Assembly: GCA_018105865.1 (NCBI GenBank)
Contig: JACLAT010000047.1
Coordinates: 202,501 to 266,500, forward strand
Reading direction: 5' to 3'
Length of the DNA stretch: 64,000 nt
Origin: Metaphire vulgaris
Lineage: Eukaryota; Annelida; Clitellata; Crassiclitellata; Megascolecidae
In this document: piece by piece, positions 33,352 through 48,989 of the stretch
Position numbering within the stretch: position 1 is the first letter of the stretch
Layout of the letters: the number at the start of each line of letters is the position of its first letter
Made by a program: the position numbers and the translations under genes
Notes under the pieces: generated by a model
Databases searched by the model: none
What the model was told of the DNA's origin: nothing
What the model saw: the letters and a program-made list of their open reading frames with translations, nothing else

Positions 33352-34856
33352 CGTGTGACCAATATCTATTCAGCTTTAATCGGTTGATGAACTCAATGTA
33401 AACTCGCAGGAACACGTTTCCGAAATCCCTAGAGGGGAAAACTGCTGATCTAAACGGGAGTCCTTATGTGAACTTGACACTTTTCCTGAGAGCAATAATT
33501 ATGCTCGGTGATCTGCTGTTTAACTCAACTCCATGGTGATATTAATTGTCAGCGAATCGGTCATTGAAGCGGTGAAGCCCTGGCCACGGATAGGCCTACC
33601 TCAACTAGCTGCGAAGCAGCCTGAAGACTCAGTCATTCTCCTATGGACTATACGTTCTCCTAAAATACCGGGAATATTTGAAAGGGTGTAGCATACATTG
33701 TGATATATGTCATTTGCGTTATTTATGAATACCGCCAACACTGAATGAGAGACGGCGATCCATTGAATGTGGTGACAGTGAATTAACAATGCATAATTCA
33801 TTAATTTCTACCTTCAAATAAAGAGAAACAGAATCCCGACTACCTGTGTACAGGTATTTCCTATGTGGACCTCTTCGTCTATTGAAAGGCGCTGCTGCCA
33901 TTAACAAAAGATCGAAAGGCAACATTGGCTTTTGACGATCGACCCGAAGGAGGAAAATACAAAGCGGTTAGGTGTGAATTAAATGAACGCAACGACCTGC
34001 TAGATCTTGTCAAATATCAGAACATTCAAGACACCAGTTGCCTCCACCCTTAGAGACACTGACATTGATCTCTGAAACCGAGAGATTTTCTATCAGCTGG
34101 GTCCCTGCTGCGGTAAAATACCAGGGCGTTCGCATAATTTTTATTTCTTAGGCCGTAACATGTCAGGCGGGGCGGAGTGGGAAGTTAAAGTGATATGTGT
34201 AGCCTAATGTATCAAGGTACTGCTGTGCTCTGATACATTAGCGATAATTGGCAGATGAGCTGTACTAGCTGTGTTCCATAAAGGACCGTTATCATAAATA
34301 CCTGACAAAACAGCCGCACACACAACAACAAATAAGTGGCTACGCCGTTTCAGTAACACAGGACAGGACAACAAGGAATTGCGGATGAGAAAATGTGTAG
34401 GAGAAAAAGCCAATTTGTGGAATTAAGCTGCGTGATCTTCAGGCCCATAGAGTAGGTTAATCGATGATTATACACTTTTTATATAAACGAGTGCCATGGC
34501 AGTCAAAATGGCGGCGTATGCCGTTGCTTGTATTAAATTGAAGTTAAAGACGGCCAGCAAAAACAATGATGTGATATTTTCTAAAAAGCAGAATTTAGTG
34601 ATAATTAGACGAAAATGATTTGAATACAACTGCACTCTAAGCCCTTTCGTTTCACTTTAAAAGCGTTCGTTGGTCATCGCTTATCGCTTTCATTTTATTC
34701 AATCATTCTGGCATGTTGGGCTTCGTAAATAGGCCCTAATTAAATAATGCACCGTTGACATACCAGTGAAAATTCCGAGTTATTTCTGAAACATTACTTG
34801 GCGAATCCACGAGGAGTGCGCAGAGTAATCGGGTACCACCCTCTTCGGGCTGGGAC
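33352..34856. other. Upstream region of the PAN-fibrinogen gene
   Basis: This should hold its promoter and any 5' untranslated exon. I see no decisive TATA or initiator element. No repeat or gene was recognised in it. Confidence 0.4.
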
Positions 34857-35191
34857 CAGTGGCGTAGTTAGGGTATCTGACACCTGGAGGGCAAGATATA
34901 CTAATACCGCCTCAACTTCAGAAAAATTAAAAATCACAAATGAGGTCGTCCTCAGCGTGTAAAAAGTGCGCTACAAATTTTGAAAAATTCTGGCTAGCGA
35001 AAAAGGGTCCTCAGCTATTTCGCTTAATAAATAAGTTGCATACATAGGCCTACAGTTAACTAACCGTTTAAATTCCCCATATTCCAACCGTGGTATAGGG
35101 CTATATTACACAAAAATTTACTTGGATAATCAATTTGGCGTCTCCCTCGGCGGCAAAGGGCGGTTGCTCCTGGACATTTTCCGTGCCACTG
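34857..35191. mobile_element. hAT-like MITE, CAGTGGCGTAG-type ends
   Basis: The left end is CAGTGGCGTAGTTAGGG. The right end is shorter (CGTGCCACTG). The flanks are GCTGGGAC and GCTGGAAC (7 of 8). The interior is AT-rich, unlike the other members. Confidence 0.78.
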
Positions 35192-35325
35192 GCTGGAACC
35201 AGTAATTCGACTTGTGCAAAACCGATATAGAGGCATAAGACTGATGAATGAATGATTGCACTAAGAAACAGACAACGGATACGCGGACAGACACACAGAG
35301 AGATACACAGACAGACAGACATAGA

Positions 35326-35457
<132 letters not shown>

Positions 35458-35722
35458 GCGTCTCGCATTGGATTAAACGAAGGCTATATGTTTAGCATTT
35501 GTTCGCTGTCAATGGCTCTTCCAATACGACTGATTACTAAAAGAAATGTGCTTTTGCAGTGCAACAGACATTCAGCGCCAATGTCCTAAAGTAACTTTAG
35601 ATTCTGGAAAATAAAGCACAACCCTAATATCATAATATGGCAGTAAGCTATTGAACCTGTTGGTCGATAAGTTTAGTCCTCGATCCTGTGTCATTTGAAA
35701 CCGAAACAATGCTTGGCGTTAG

Positions 35723-35914
35723 CAGTGGCGGCTCCAGGATTTGGCAAGTGTGGGGCGTTGGGGTGGCTACTTCTAATCATGGGGGGCGAGGGCAGCCATT
35801 TGTTGTTAGGTATGTAGTATTCAGTATTGGGTCTCAACAGGGGGGCCACTGGGGGGCCAGGCACTCAGTAGGGGGGCACAGGCCTCCCTGACGCCTCCGG
35901 TGGAGCCGCCATTG
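35723..35914. mobile_element. hAT-like MITE, CAGTGGCGGCTCC family, copy 2
   Basis: The ends are CAGTGGCGGCTCCAGG and GTGGAGCCGCCATTG. The 8-bp duplication GGCGTTAG is exact (35715-35722, 35915-35922). Confidence 0.94.
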
Positions 35915-36198
35915 GGCGTTAGGCGTTGCCTTAGTAATATGAAATGCAACACCACAACAATACAGTTTTAGATCGCTGCCATAGAGCAGAGGCAAACAAA
36001 GTCAAAGTCCTTTCCGAGCCTCACGGGCTCATAGGGCGGCGCTGATCTCCGTTGCTATAGCCTCAGCAAGGCTTGTTCATGCGGGTCTTGGGCCCCCGAC
36101 CTACTGCTCCATCGTGAAATGGTGTTACCACTCTATACTAACGTCTCGCCCAAGCAGGGATATTCAACTGAATTTCATGAATGTCATGGCTACTGTGA

Positions 36199-36995
<797 letters not shown>

Positions 36996-39659
36996 GCGAT
37001 TGCATTCCCCGCAATGGTGTCCAGCCAAACTATTGCTCTATCGTCAGGCAGACTAAATCATCTGCCGACCATTGTCTACGAGCATCGTCGTCGGGCATGA
37101 CTCCGCGATGTGGTTAATTGTCTGGACTTGGCCACACGGACAATTGTCTGTGGCTGAATATTTCCATTTACGTAGACCCTGTAGCCTATATTAAATTCTA
37201 TGTTTGAATGTGATACAGTGCAAAATTCAATCAAAATAATTGAATAGCAAGAATACATTAGGCTCTCTGCCCACTTACAATCTACAGTGAATTTACATTT
37301 TGTGCATTTGCATAATTGCTTAAGTAAAAGTAAAATATTTCGTCCCGACTCCCGAGATAAAGTACAGTAGTCTAAACGGAGGCAATACAATTGTTTTTTT
37401 TTTAAATGGCGAAAACAGAAAGACAAAAAGAAAACTGCTGAAAACGAAGTGAAATCTAAAAGAAAATATTATCACAACCTAAAATAAAACGAGACTAAGC
37501 GTGGAAGCTAAAATTGAAAGTGAAACTGTGACTAGACTAACTAGGATTAGGCAAGACTAGAAATGAAGTGCGTTTAATTTTTATTTCAAGAAATTCAATT
37601 AGTTTACTCGTAATTGTGCAGTAGAATATATGATTAATTTCCACAATCTGTCAATTACCAATTTTACTTTTTCGTCATCGATGGAAAATGAATGATTGCA
37701 CGAGTAACGAACAGGTATTATATTATCAACGATTTCTCTCTTATAATATAAATAATTCTGACACAGTTCACTTTGTTCATATCATAGATGTAATAAACGT
37801 TTTTAATGTTTTTTTATTTTCCAAACGTTTTCTTCCTTTTTAACTTTTTTTTAATTTTTCCCAGCGTTTTTTATTATAAAAACGTTGGCAAAATAAAAAC
37901 ACAGATTTTCTTAAACCAGCTACAAAAATTAGCTTCGCTGTAGGCGCTACATTTATTTACACTTTTCCTTTTCAAAAGCGCTGCATTGTCTATATTGCAT
38001 TCCTTACATAGTTTCTGAAGCACTAGACGGGTCTGTGAAGGTCTCAATATATTCAAAATCGCTTGTGTTAAAAACTGAGTAATATTCTAATTGAGGCTGG
38101 TCAGGCTGGTCGATTAGGTATAAGTTGTCAGGGGAGGGCTTAAGACGATTTCTTCAGCCAGTAAGGAAACAGCATTATAGGAGATTGGCAGTCAAAGGCT
38201 GTGATCTACTATTATAACTGGACATGTTAACCTCCTTGAGGTTACATTATCTGGCACTTTTCCATGCAGAAAGCGCTCCAAGCATTCTTGCATTGCTTCC
38301 GAAGGACCGTCCCATATGTCACCCTATTCAGCGGAGAACAATGGTTCGCTCCTTTTGGGCGAATTGAATTGGATATTGGAATGCCAATAATTGGCTCAGA
38401 GTGTCCACTAAGAATACCTCGTGTGACACAGACCGCGGCTCCATTTGGTTGGGCGTGTCACCAAAACAATTAAGTGGGTGGTCACCTCCTGCTCCTGCAG
38501 CTGCACCTGCTCCACTGGAGACGTAGACAATACAAGACCGCAACTCGTGGTTAACGCTATTAGTTTCAGAATTCTCCAACGACCGCAACTCGGGGTTAAC
38601 GCTAGGAAGGTTAAAGGAAGAACACGGTTCTTACAACTAAATCGTGGAACAGGAGGTACAGTATATCGAAAAGAAGGAACAATTGAGTAATTGGAGCGTT
38701 TAAAGAAGAAGAAACGTTGTGTCGATGAAGGCTTGAATTCGTGCGTTAAATGAAGAGATGCCAAATCTATGCAAAGCGAGTGTTGAAATCTAATTCGATT
38801 CCACGAACTGGCGTGTCGTCGCAGTCATCGGAGAGAAGCGATCGTCTGCCCTCATCTTCCAGACCGACCTGTTGATTCCTGGAAACAAAAGGCCTTACTC
38901 TAGTCTAAATCATCGATCTGCTGAATTCGCGTCTTGGACTCGATGAACTAGCGAATGAAAGAAAGATACAAGCGGAGGAATTCTGTCTATCCACATAAAG
39001 AGGGGAGGGAAGTAACAGAGTTTTATTGTTGTTCTTTTGTAGTAGATCAGCCTTAGGTAGGATTTAGGGCTTTAACTTTGCCTAAGACGATGATGTTAAA
39101 TGTATATTGAACTGAAGTTTGTGTTGGTGTGAACAGATATTAGGGAAGAATTTAATATTTGAAAATCCAGTGCCTGTGTTGACTCTAGCATTTCTTGGTT
39201 GATCTAAACTCATTTATTCACGTGCATATAGCCAACCTCTGCATGACGATATACAATGTCTTGGTTGGGGTAAGTTAATCTGCCCTTGACCATGACAGGG
39301 TCATTGTCGTCTTATTTCCCACTCAGGGCAAGGAGGGGCAATTATTGGACACCTGGATAATAGGCTTCTCAAGCACCTTAAATTGCTGCTTTCATTTGGA
39401 TGCGTCACCTGCTGCAAATGCCGACTAGATACTGGACCGTGACTGGACGCGTGAAGCGACGCACGGCATTTAGGCCTATTTATTACACCAAAGAGTGAAC
39501 ATTATTGAGTAATAGGGCCTAAAAATAAACTTATTGTTTTTATGCCGTCATTGTTGTGCGAGTGTTTAATTACATGTTTATAAATATAGTTGCACTGCGT
39601 TAGTAGTCAGCGTATTATTGCCGTTTATTTCATTTCACATTTTGCGCCACTAATGATTA
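36996..39659. other. Non-coding, mostly unassigned
   Basis: No gene is supportable. Near 37870-37915 is the AAAATAAAAACACAGATTTT repeat also seen at about 7955. At 38535-38604 the phrase GACCGCAACTCG(T/G)GGTTAACGCTA occurs twice about 52 bp apart. Confidence 0.5.
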
Positions 39660-40010
39660 CTTTTTGAACCCCCGCGAGTGGGTATGGCACAGAAAAACGT
39701 CGGCAAAAATTGAGAAATGAAGACATCAGGCAACAGACAGGAGCGACAAAAACAATTATCGATAAAGTACGCAAATGGAAATTAAATTGGCTTGGACATG
39801 TTAAAAGAATGGACAACAGTCACAACAATAGATGGGCCTACAAAGCCCTGCATACTCACATAATAGAAGGAAACAGAGGGAGAGGAAGACCGAGAAAAAG
39901 ATGGATGGATAACATCAAGGAAGATTTGGAAGCAAAGAACATGTCGATTGTTGAAGGATGCAGATTAGCGCAAGATCGAGCGAAGGATGCAGATTAGCGC
40001 AAGATCGAAA
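39660..40010 (+). pseudogene. LINE C-terminal remnant
   Basis: The frame at 39710-39997 reads LRNEDIRQQTGATKTIID, KWKLNWLGHVKRMD, GRGRPRKRWMDNI and ending LAQDRAKD. This is the C-terminal tail typical of several non-LTR element clades whose RT is followed by a WLGHV..RMD..GRPxxRW segment. A 27-bp tandem duplication (about 39957-39983 and 39984-40010) creates the early stop. RT and endonuclease are missing. Confidence 0.75.
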
Positions 40011-40229
40011 TGGAAATGTTTCGTATCTAACTATTGCCGCCATGCAGGCAGAAAGTGAAGATGATCTGATAGTATCATCTGCCGCTATCGACAATTTTTG
40101 TACTTAAGAATGGACTAAATGCAGAGACTCAATATTCTCAGACACTTCGGAACTGTTAAGCTCAAATCACTGTGTTTGTGAATGGGCTGCCTTTGACGTG
40201 GCGTTTTACAGAGAGGACAGGCTTATGGG

Positions 40230-40990
40230 TATGACAGGTGCTTGCAACATTTACCACAGCATTACCAAGTAATTTTGTGACAAAAACTTTTTTATTGCAA
40301 CAGTATTCAAAGCTTCATCTGGCAGACTTTGTCTTCATTGTGCTTGATGGTACGAGATGTTGTTTTGCATCACCAATTCTGTTGTGTCTCACAGTTCCTG
40401 ATGCGCGAACACCTCTTTCAGACAATGTCTCCAAAGATTTTTGTGAAAGATACTGGCTTTTCTCCACTTTGCCCAATAATGTTGACTCTTTTCTTCCTTC
40501 GCACAGGAGGGTCTTCTGTTTAACTCTCACTACTCTCTGTTTCTTTTACTTCTGTTTCAAGTACTCCGGCTGTTTCAAAGGCACCTTCATTTTTCAGATC
40601 TTCCAGAACATTTTCCAAGTCGCTGTCAACTCCTCGAACTCCATCTGCTGGTCAGTGGCGGCTCCACATGGAGGCCCGGGGGCCCGTGCCCCCTTATTGA
40701 ATGCCTGGCCCCCAGTGGTCCCCTGTTGGGATCCTATAATTACTAATACATACCTGACAACAAATATCTGGCCCCAGTGCATAGAAGTTTCAACCCAACG
40801 CCCCCCCCCCCCACTTGCCAAATCCTGGAGCCGCCACTGATCCTGGCGAAAGTACCACAATGGCTACAGGGTTGCAAACTGAGCTGACAGCCTCTATAGC
40901 TTCTCCTGTAGTGGAAACCTTGAATGCTTTTCTCCTTATGCCATAACGTGTCCATCCCTGCGCAAGTGATTTAAAACCACATTTATGCAG
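40230..40990 (-). pseudogene. piggyBac-like transposase remnant, interrupted by a MITE
   Basis: On the minus strand the frame at 40530-40315 contains SLETLSERGVRASGTVRHNRI, whose core RGVRASGTVRHNRI resembles the segment of piggyBac-type transposases near the end of the catalytic region. Neighbouring text in other frames (LSQKS, EVKETES) suggests further decayed coding. A CAGTGGCGGCTCC MITE lies within (40653-40839). Frameshifts throughout; no intact protein. Confidence 0.4.
40653..40839. mobile_element. hAT-like MITE, CAGTGGCGGCTCC family, copy 3
   Basis: The ends are CAGTGGCGGCTCCACATGG and GGAGCCGCCACTG. The flanks CTGCTGGT and ATCCTGGC match at 5 of 8 positions. The interior is close to the 12372 copy (ACATAC..ACAACAAAT and GGCCCC words). 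Confidence 0.85.
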
Positions 40991-40994
40991 TCAT

Positions 40995-41391
40995 CCGGCA
41001 ACGTTCCCATATGGGAACATAAAGGTTAACATGCACATTTTGTGCAAAAATGCAAACTTGTAACAAAGAGTATCAGTTTATCAAGCACTGCTATTGCAAA
41101 ACTGAAAGAATACTCAAAAAACAACTTTAAAAACATGCCTGGCCTTTCAGGAACACTCTTTGACGAAATGTATGAAATTACGTGACAGAAATTCTAATGG
41201 TTCGAGACTTATTCTTCACAAATGTACACAGTTACAATTAATATTACTAACTTTTCTGTCCACTTTATTATCACTCACATGTAACTCTTTAAAATAATCT
41301 ACTTTGTGGTAATTAAATATTTGAGTAAGTCATCAATTTCTTGCAGTGTTTGTCAATGTTCCCATATGGGAACGTTGCCAAAAAAAGGTTA
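40995..41391. repeat. Two TTCCCATATGGGAA palindromes before TTAA
   Basis: GCAACGTTCCCATATGGGAAC at 40998 (core GTTCCCATATGGGAAC) and the same palindrome at 41354 are each followed by AAAGGTTAA. TTAA is the piggyBac target site, and CCTTT next to TTAA is a common piggyBac-like terminus. They may be ends of the decayed transposon just to the left, or independent copies. Confidence 0.5.
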
Positions 41392-44113
<2,722 letters not shown>

Positions 44114-44123
44114 ATAATGACTA

Positions 44124-44480
44124 TAGGTCCTGGAGAGCCTTCGGTCATCAGCGACTAGAAAGTTTAGCCGCTGAAGACCGTCGCATGTTTGACGGAGGCG
44201 GCACGGAGCGAAACGTCCGCGTGAAGACCGACGCGTGTGAGTGATCGATGCGTGCAACTAGCGGAGACGGCGGCGACGGACTCTACGCCGATGAGGCGAC
44301 TGACTGCGTCGACGGGGCGATGGGGGACTGAGGGGATAGCGGCAGCGGCCGGCCAGCTGTGTAGTCACTGAGTCTGCCTATCCACGGCCCCCGGGTACCA
44401 GAGGTGATTAGCGAGTCGCTAAGCCTTAGACGAAGTCCATTACCACCGCTAAGGCAGACGTGAACAAAGGTTGGGTCAAT
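44124..44480 (-). repeat. GC-rich dispersed repeat, copy 2
   Basis: Reverse-complement relative of about 5800-6080. It abuts the (AT)n tract at its left edge. Confidence 0.7.
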
Positions 44481-44677
44481 CCATGAGTTGGTTTTGGTCA
44501 GAAAGTTTCATGTTTATGGTAGGTTGGGTAATTAAAAAAATCATGGTTTCGAGGATTGGATCCTGTTTTCATCATGATGAGTTGGGTTGGGCTTTTTGAA
44601 ATGGACTCATGTCTATGTCTGTTCTAAGGATCACCAGAGATCGAGAAAAGTGAAGTCCATGGCCGCCGATGCTGCAG

Positions 44678-44865
44678 CAGTGTTTAATCTAGGCCGTTTC
44701 TGGGGGAATTGCCCTTTTCTCCCCGGAAATTTCAAATTCAACCCCGGAAATTTTGGCATACTACATGGACTAACAGCAGCCCCTAGCAGAATTCCCCCGA
44801 CTTTGTCAGTTTCCCCTCGGCTTTGTCAGATCCCCCCGGAGTCCAGGAGTCTAGATTAAACACTG
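44678..44865. mobile_element. hAT-like MITE, CAGTGTTTAATCTAG family, copy 3
   Basis: The ends are CAGTGTTTAATCTAGGCC and GGAGTCTAGATTAAACACTG. The flanks are TGCTGCAG and TGCAACAG (6 of 8). Confidence 0.88.
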
Positions 44866-45519
44866 TGCAACAGAGCAAGGCAACTGAGACATCTGCCACA
44901 AAGGGTTTGTCATTCACTATGCATTCTTTCACTAAAGTAGGAGAAGAGAAGATATGGGTATTTGCGACATAAAATGATTTCTGTTGAGTTGCACTAAGTG
45001 AAATACAGTGCCGTGCATGTATAACCAATTACAGTCCATGCAGTACAGGCTATACTTCAAACAGTCTGGTCAAGTGAGATTTGGGTGCGGTATGAGTAAA
45101 TGGTAGAATGTAGTTATGCTTTTGATATAACGGACTGTTTTAACAGTTTCCTTCAACTTCGTTCGAAAGGGATCACACTATTACACTCCTATACATTACA
45201 AGGAGAGGTTGACACACTGTCAATCTTAATAGAACAGACCTTTCAAAACAGTTTAGGGCATAGAGTCAACAACTGTCAACTTTCTGTGACCCACTATAAT
45301 TATGTCAACAACTTTTGACCTTTCCATTTAAGGTCAGTGAAGGGTCCCCCTAAAAACTTCACACGGTTATTATTTTTGCGGTGATAACCTTTTCCTCTTT
45401 CTTGATTATCAAGTATCATAATGTTGTGGCGATGACTTTTTTGCTTGTCATGCTTTCTTCAGTTGTAGCAAATAGTATTCCATGAAAGTTTCTAGTTTTT
45501 ATCACTTGTAAAAAAGTGA

Positions 45520-45733
45520 AATTATTGACGTCGACTTCTCTTGACCCCATCCAACTGTCAACAACTGTCAAACTTTTTAAAATCCCTCCACTATTTTGTT
45601 GACGTAATTAATGGACAGCCCCAGAAGTCAATTTCAGGGATCAGTTACAGTTGGTGAAACAGCAATTAAGACAGAATATGATGAAAAAGTTTTTGAAAGG
45701 GATGGGGGTCAAGAGAAGTTGACGTCAATAATT
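45520..45733. repeat. Fold-back repeat with ~32-bp arms
   Basis: The left arm AATTATTGACGTCGACTTCT continues to GACCCCATCC. The right arm (45699-45733) is its near-perfect reverse complement. The spacer is about 150 bp. The outward sequence is rich in GTCAACAACTGTCAA words. A 45420-45452 stretch has GATGACTTTTTTGCTTGTCA, a module of the MITE type. Confidence 0.75.
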
Positions 45734-46030
45734 CGGGAATTTAGTCGGGGATGGGGCACTTCGTGTTTCATTCCCCGTTCTGTCTTGTCCCGCCCCCTTT
45801 CTTCCCACGGATTAATGCATGTTGCCAAAATTCCTTTAAGGGAAGAAAGGACGACGCGCGCTTATTTATTCTCGCATGATTGTTCGGCAGTTCGTTATGA
45901 TGATAAATTAGAAATTAGGGTTTGGGGCATGTGCCCATGTAAGTAAGTAAGTAAGTAAATAAACACGAAATTTCTATAGCGTTGCCCGAAAGCTTGGCGC
46001 AGTGCACCAGCTTATCACGAGCGCTCAATC

Positions 46031-46099
46031 TGCAGTTTCTGTCATGTGTTGAATTTCAGTTCTCAACCCCCCAGCTCAAATTTCACAACTCCAACACTG
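46031..46099. mobile_element. MITE fragment, CAGTGTTGGA family (inverted)
   Basis: The end CACAACTCCAACACTG and CAGCTCAAATTTC match the 16005-16181 element in reverse complement. The other end is missing. Confidence 0.7.
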
Positions 46100-46329
46100 G
46101 TTTTAATAATAGCACGAGTAATGATGTAAACAATAGCATTGTATACACGCACAGTAAATAATTAATTACACATGTATAGGCCTATAAGGAGCTACACCAA
46201 TGAAGTATACTGACAACAGGATGATTGGCGAGAGGGGCAAACACAGATTTAGACAAAAGATTTTCAAAATGCAGAGATTGCTCTGATCTGGGCTTGAGCA
46301 AAATAAGACCATTAGAATGTTCTGATGTC

Positions 46330-46410
46330 CTCTGCAAAGACTTGGAAGGAGTCTTTGTAGCCGTATTTCTCCAAATCTCCCAATTTTGTGAGCAGATGAA
46401 CAAAAGCATT
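46330..46410 (-). pseudogene. Decayed duplicate of PLAT exon part
   Basis: AAGACTTGGAAGGAGTCTTTGTAGCCG and CCCAATTTTGTGAGCAGATG parallel AAGATTTCGAAGGAGTCTTTGTAGCCG and CCCCCGTTTGTGAGCAGAGG in the real exon 200 bp away (20-base cores GGAGTCTTTGTAGCCG and TTTGTGAGCAGA). The frame is lost and no splice signal is present. Confidence 0.75.
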
Positions 46411-46517
46411 TAATTTGTTTGCAATTGGTAAAATGTAAGACGATCATATTTCATGACAATACTAGAGAAGTGATCGGATATTTAAAATTTAATTTTGACA
46501 AACAGCAGATTTTTTAC

Positions 46518-46716
46518 TTAATAGTCTGAACGTTCCCGACGTCCATTGTAAAGATTTCGAAGGAGTCTTTGTAGCCGGCTTCCATCACATCTCCCCCGTT
46601 TGTGAGCAGAGGAATAAGTGGAGAAGCTATCTTATCACCGAACATTCTGATACTGACGTTGTCATTTGTCCCTCCCGCGCCCGTGATGTTTCCGTTCGAA
46701 ATAAGCACTAAATATT
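46518..46716 (-). CDS. PLAT/LH2-domain exon (partial gene)
   Basis: A 199-bp minus-strand exon lies between acceptor TTCGGCTTCAG and a weak donor (GTAAAAAA). It reads EYLVLISNGNITGAGGTNDN, VSIRMFGD, GYKDSFEIFTMDVGNVQTIK. This is the pattern of PLAT domains: a first strand, the GT(N/D)xNVxIxxFG turn, then the DxFxIxxxDVGxVxxIK strands. The last strands of the domain (KVGHD..W-like) must be on another exon I could not find. PLAT domains mediate membrane or protein binding in lipoxygenases, polycystins and LOXHD1-type proteins; which of these applies is unknown. An ATG precedes the acceptor, so an alternative is a first exon starting MDNFISASEYLV. Confidence 0.7.
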
Positions 46717-46985
46717 CTGAAGCCGAAATGAAATTATCCATCGTGAGAAACATAGGAAACTTCCGTAGCACGAGTGGAAGCTGGTAGCCTAGACCATACA
46801 GGTGTGAGTGGGGTTCAAGAGGACAGCAATTCAGGATTTAGAGCCCCCAAAAGCAAAAAATCGCTTTGCATTAGTTTGTAACAGTCATTTGTGATTCGTG
46901 CAGCCATGCATATTTACATAGGCCTATCCTACAACGCTATAGAAGTTGTCCAGAACCATAACCATCTAGAACACTCGCATATACA

Positions 46986-46987
<2 letters not shown>

Positions 46988-47045
<58 letters not shown>
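46988..47045. repeat. (AT)n microsatellite
   Basis: Pure AT tract. Confidence 0.95.
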
Positions 47046-47047
<2 letters not shown>

Positions 47048-47776
47048 TGATATTTATTTCCTTCCGACCTTGTACCATCTGCATTCATTTTCTCAGAAAG
47101 TCCATTTTAAATTCTAAATTCTTTATTGAAGCCATCACTCTTAGCATTTAGCTGTTCCTATTTAAAGACGTCAAATGAATATTCACTATTGCTGTTGTGC
47201 TGATAAACATTTTTTATTACTTTCCAGATAAGTCACTTTTTATTTAACAGCAACAATTAATAATTAGAGTTAATACTAATATTCATGTAAATACAAGATT
47301 GCATCACTGTCACAAATTACAAAACAACATTCAAATCTAGAAGTCGATAGAAAATCATGAAAGAATTAACTCTAGAAGCAAAATAATCATGAAGTATGCA
47401 GAAAGTTTCCTCAAATAAGAAACAAATAAGAAATTTTGAGACATGTGCAATCCGGCAATAGCAGATTTTCTAGCAAAACATTCAATTGCAGACTTTTAGA
47501 ATTTAATTTCAAAAATTTGCAAAAAACTTTAAATTTTAACACAAAATCAAAAATGAATAACATCTAAGATATTGCTTTCTCTGACAACATCAATAAAAGA
47601 TGTGAAGATGCTAAAGAAGACAAACACAAGTATATGAAACACGATTTTAAAAGCAAAAACGAATATCATGAATGTCTATCATTATATTCATGCAAGACAA
47701 CATAAAATATTTCAATCTCCAGTATTCCATTATCGGCAAATATTATGATACATTAACAACATAATCATTCATCTGT

Positions 47777-48973
47777 TCAATAGTGTCCAAACCATTTCAG
47801 ACTGCCCCATGTTAATTCATTTGTATTTGCCTCTGCTGCATCATGTTTGCTCTGTTCACCAATGGCCAATCTTTCTTTTAATATTTCATTGGAGACAAGT
47901 CTATAACAGTGAGAGTGAAAATTCATATCTACAGAAAAATCACTTTCACCAGGATGAAGAGAACAATGCCTGAGAAAATCAGTTTCTTCTGCAAACATTT
48001 CATCACAAACTGCACATCCAAATGGTTTTATCAAAAAACGAATCTTCTTTAGTCGTTTATCCCAGAGCATCCCACCAGATGATTTCTTAGAAACTTTGCA
48101 ATGATACTCTTTTTCTCCAGTGTGTATTCTGCAATGATTTATGAGCATCCCTTTCAGACGAAATCCTTTGCCACAGTCAAAACACACAAAAGGTTTCTTG
48201 CCAGTATGAATACTTTCGTGTTGTTTAAGACCGCTTAATTGTGAAAAAGATTTTTGCATACTTTACAAGCATGTGGCTTTTCTACTGATTGACTGAATGC
48301 TTTGCTGCTTAATTTACAAACATATGACTTTTCTCCTGTATGTATTATTCCATGACCTTTGAGACTGTCTAGTCGACTGAATGATTTCTTGCATATATAA
48401 CAGGCATAAGGTCTTTCTCCCGTATGAATTTTTTCATGAATCTTAAGAGTGCGTAAGCAGCGGAATAATTTTCTGCAAAATTTACATACATAAGGCTTTT
48501 CTCCAGTGTGGATTCTTTCGTGGATTTTGAGACTCCATGAATGATGAAATCTCCTATTGCATATTTTACAGACATATGGCATTACTCCTGTATGAACTCT
48601 CTGATGACTCATAAGAAGGTTTGATTGAATGAAACATTTGTTGCAAAGTTTGCAAATATATCGCTTTTCTCCTGTGTGAATTCTTATATATGGCTTTTCT
48701 CCTGTGTGAATTCTTTCATGTCTCTTAAGATGGCTTGATTCACTGAAAGATTTGTTGCAAAATTTACAAATATATGGCTTTTCTCCTGTATGAATTCTTT
48801 CATGAACCTTGAGTTTGTCTAATCGACTGAATGATTTCTTGCATATGTGACAAGCATAAGGTTTTTCTCCTGTATGAACTCTTTCATGAATTATGAGTTT
48901 ACTTTTGCGGCTGAATGTTTTGCCACATGTATTGCAACTCTTAAGACTTCTCTGCATATTCTCAACAAATAAC
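47777..48973 (-). CDS. C2H2 zinc-finger protein exon 1 of 2 paralogs (frameshifted)
   Basis: The exon opens after acceptor ATAGATTTCAG (48973) and reads [20 protein letters not shown]. It encodes about seven good C2H2 fingers with TGEKPY linkers, such as [21 protein letters not shown] (written 20: [20 protein letters not shown]). Between fingers 3 and 4 is a partial linker repeat ([17 protein letters not shown]), a scar of unequal exchange. Finger 8 is broken (CKLSSKAF, no histidines). One frameshift lies at about 48243-48256 next to A5 and T5 runs, inside finger 9. Translation in the next frame resumes with [16 protein letters not shown] and [17 protein letters not shown]. The tail has [20 protein letters not shown] shared with the paralog at 60-61.8 kb. 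Such proteins bind DNA in the nucleus through base-specific fingers. The break may be a real pseudogene lesion or a homopolymer sequencing error. Confidence 0.8.
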
Positions 48974-48989
48974 CTGAAATCTATAACTT

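Noticed and set aside
40238..40840. 200-codon plus-strand open frame
   Set aside because: It runs through a MITE, and the opposite strand carries the recognisable piggyBac-like residues.
45611..45946. 111-codon open frame
   Set aside because: It starts between the arms of a fold-back repeat and runs through one arm, with no domain.
46891..47151. Small protein downstream of the PLAT exon
   Set aside because: Tyr-Ile repeats come from the (AT)n tract.
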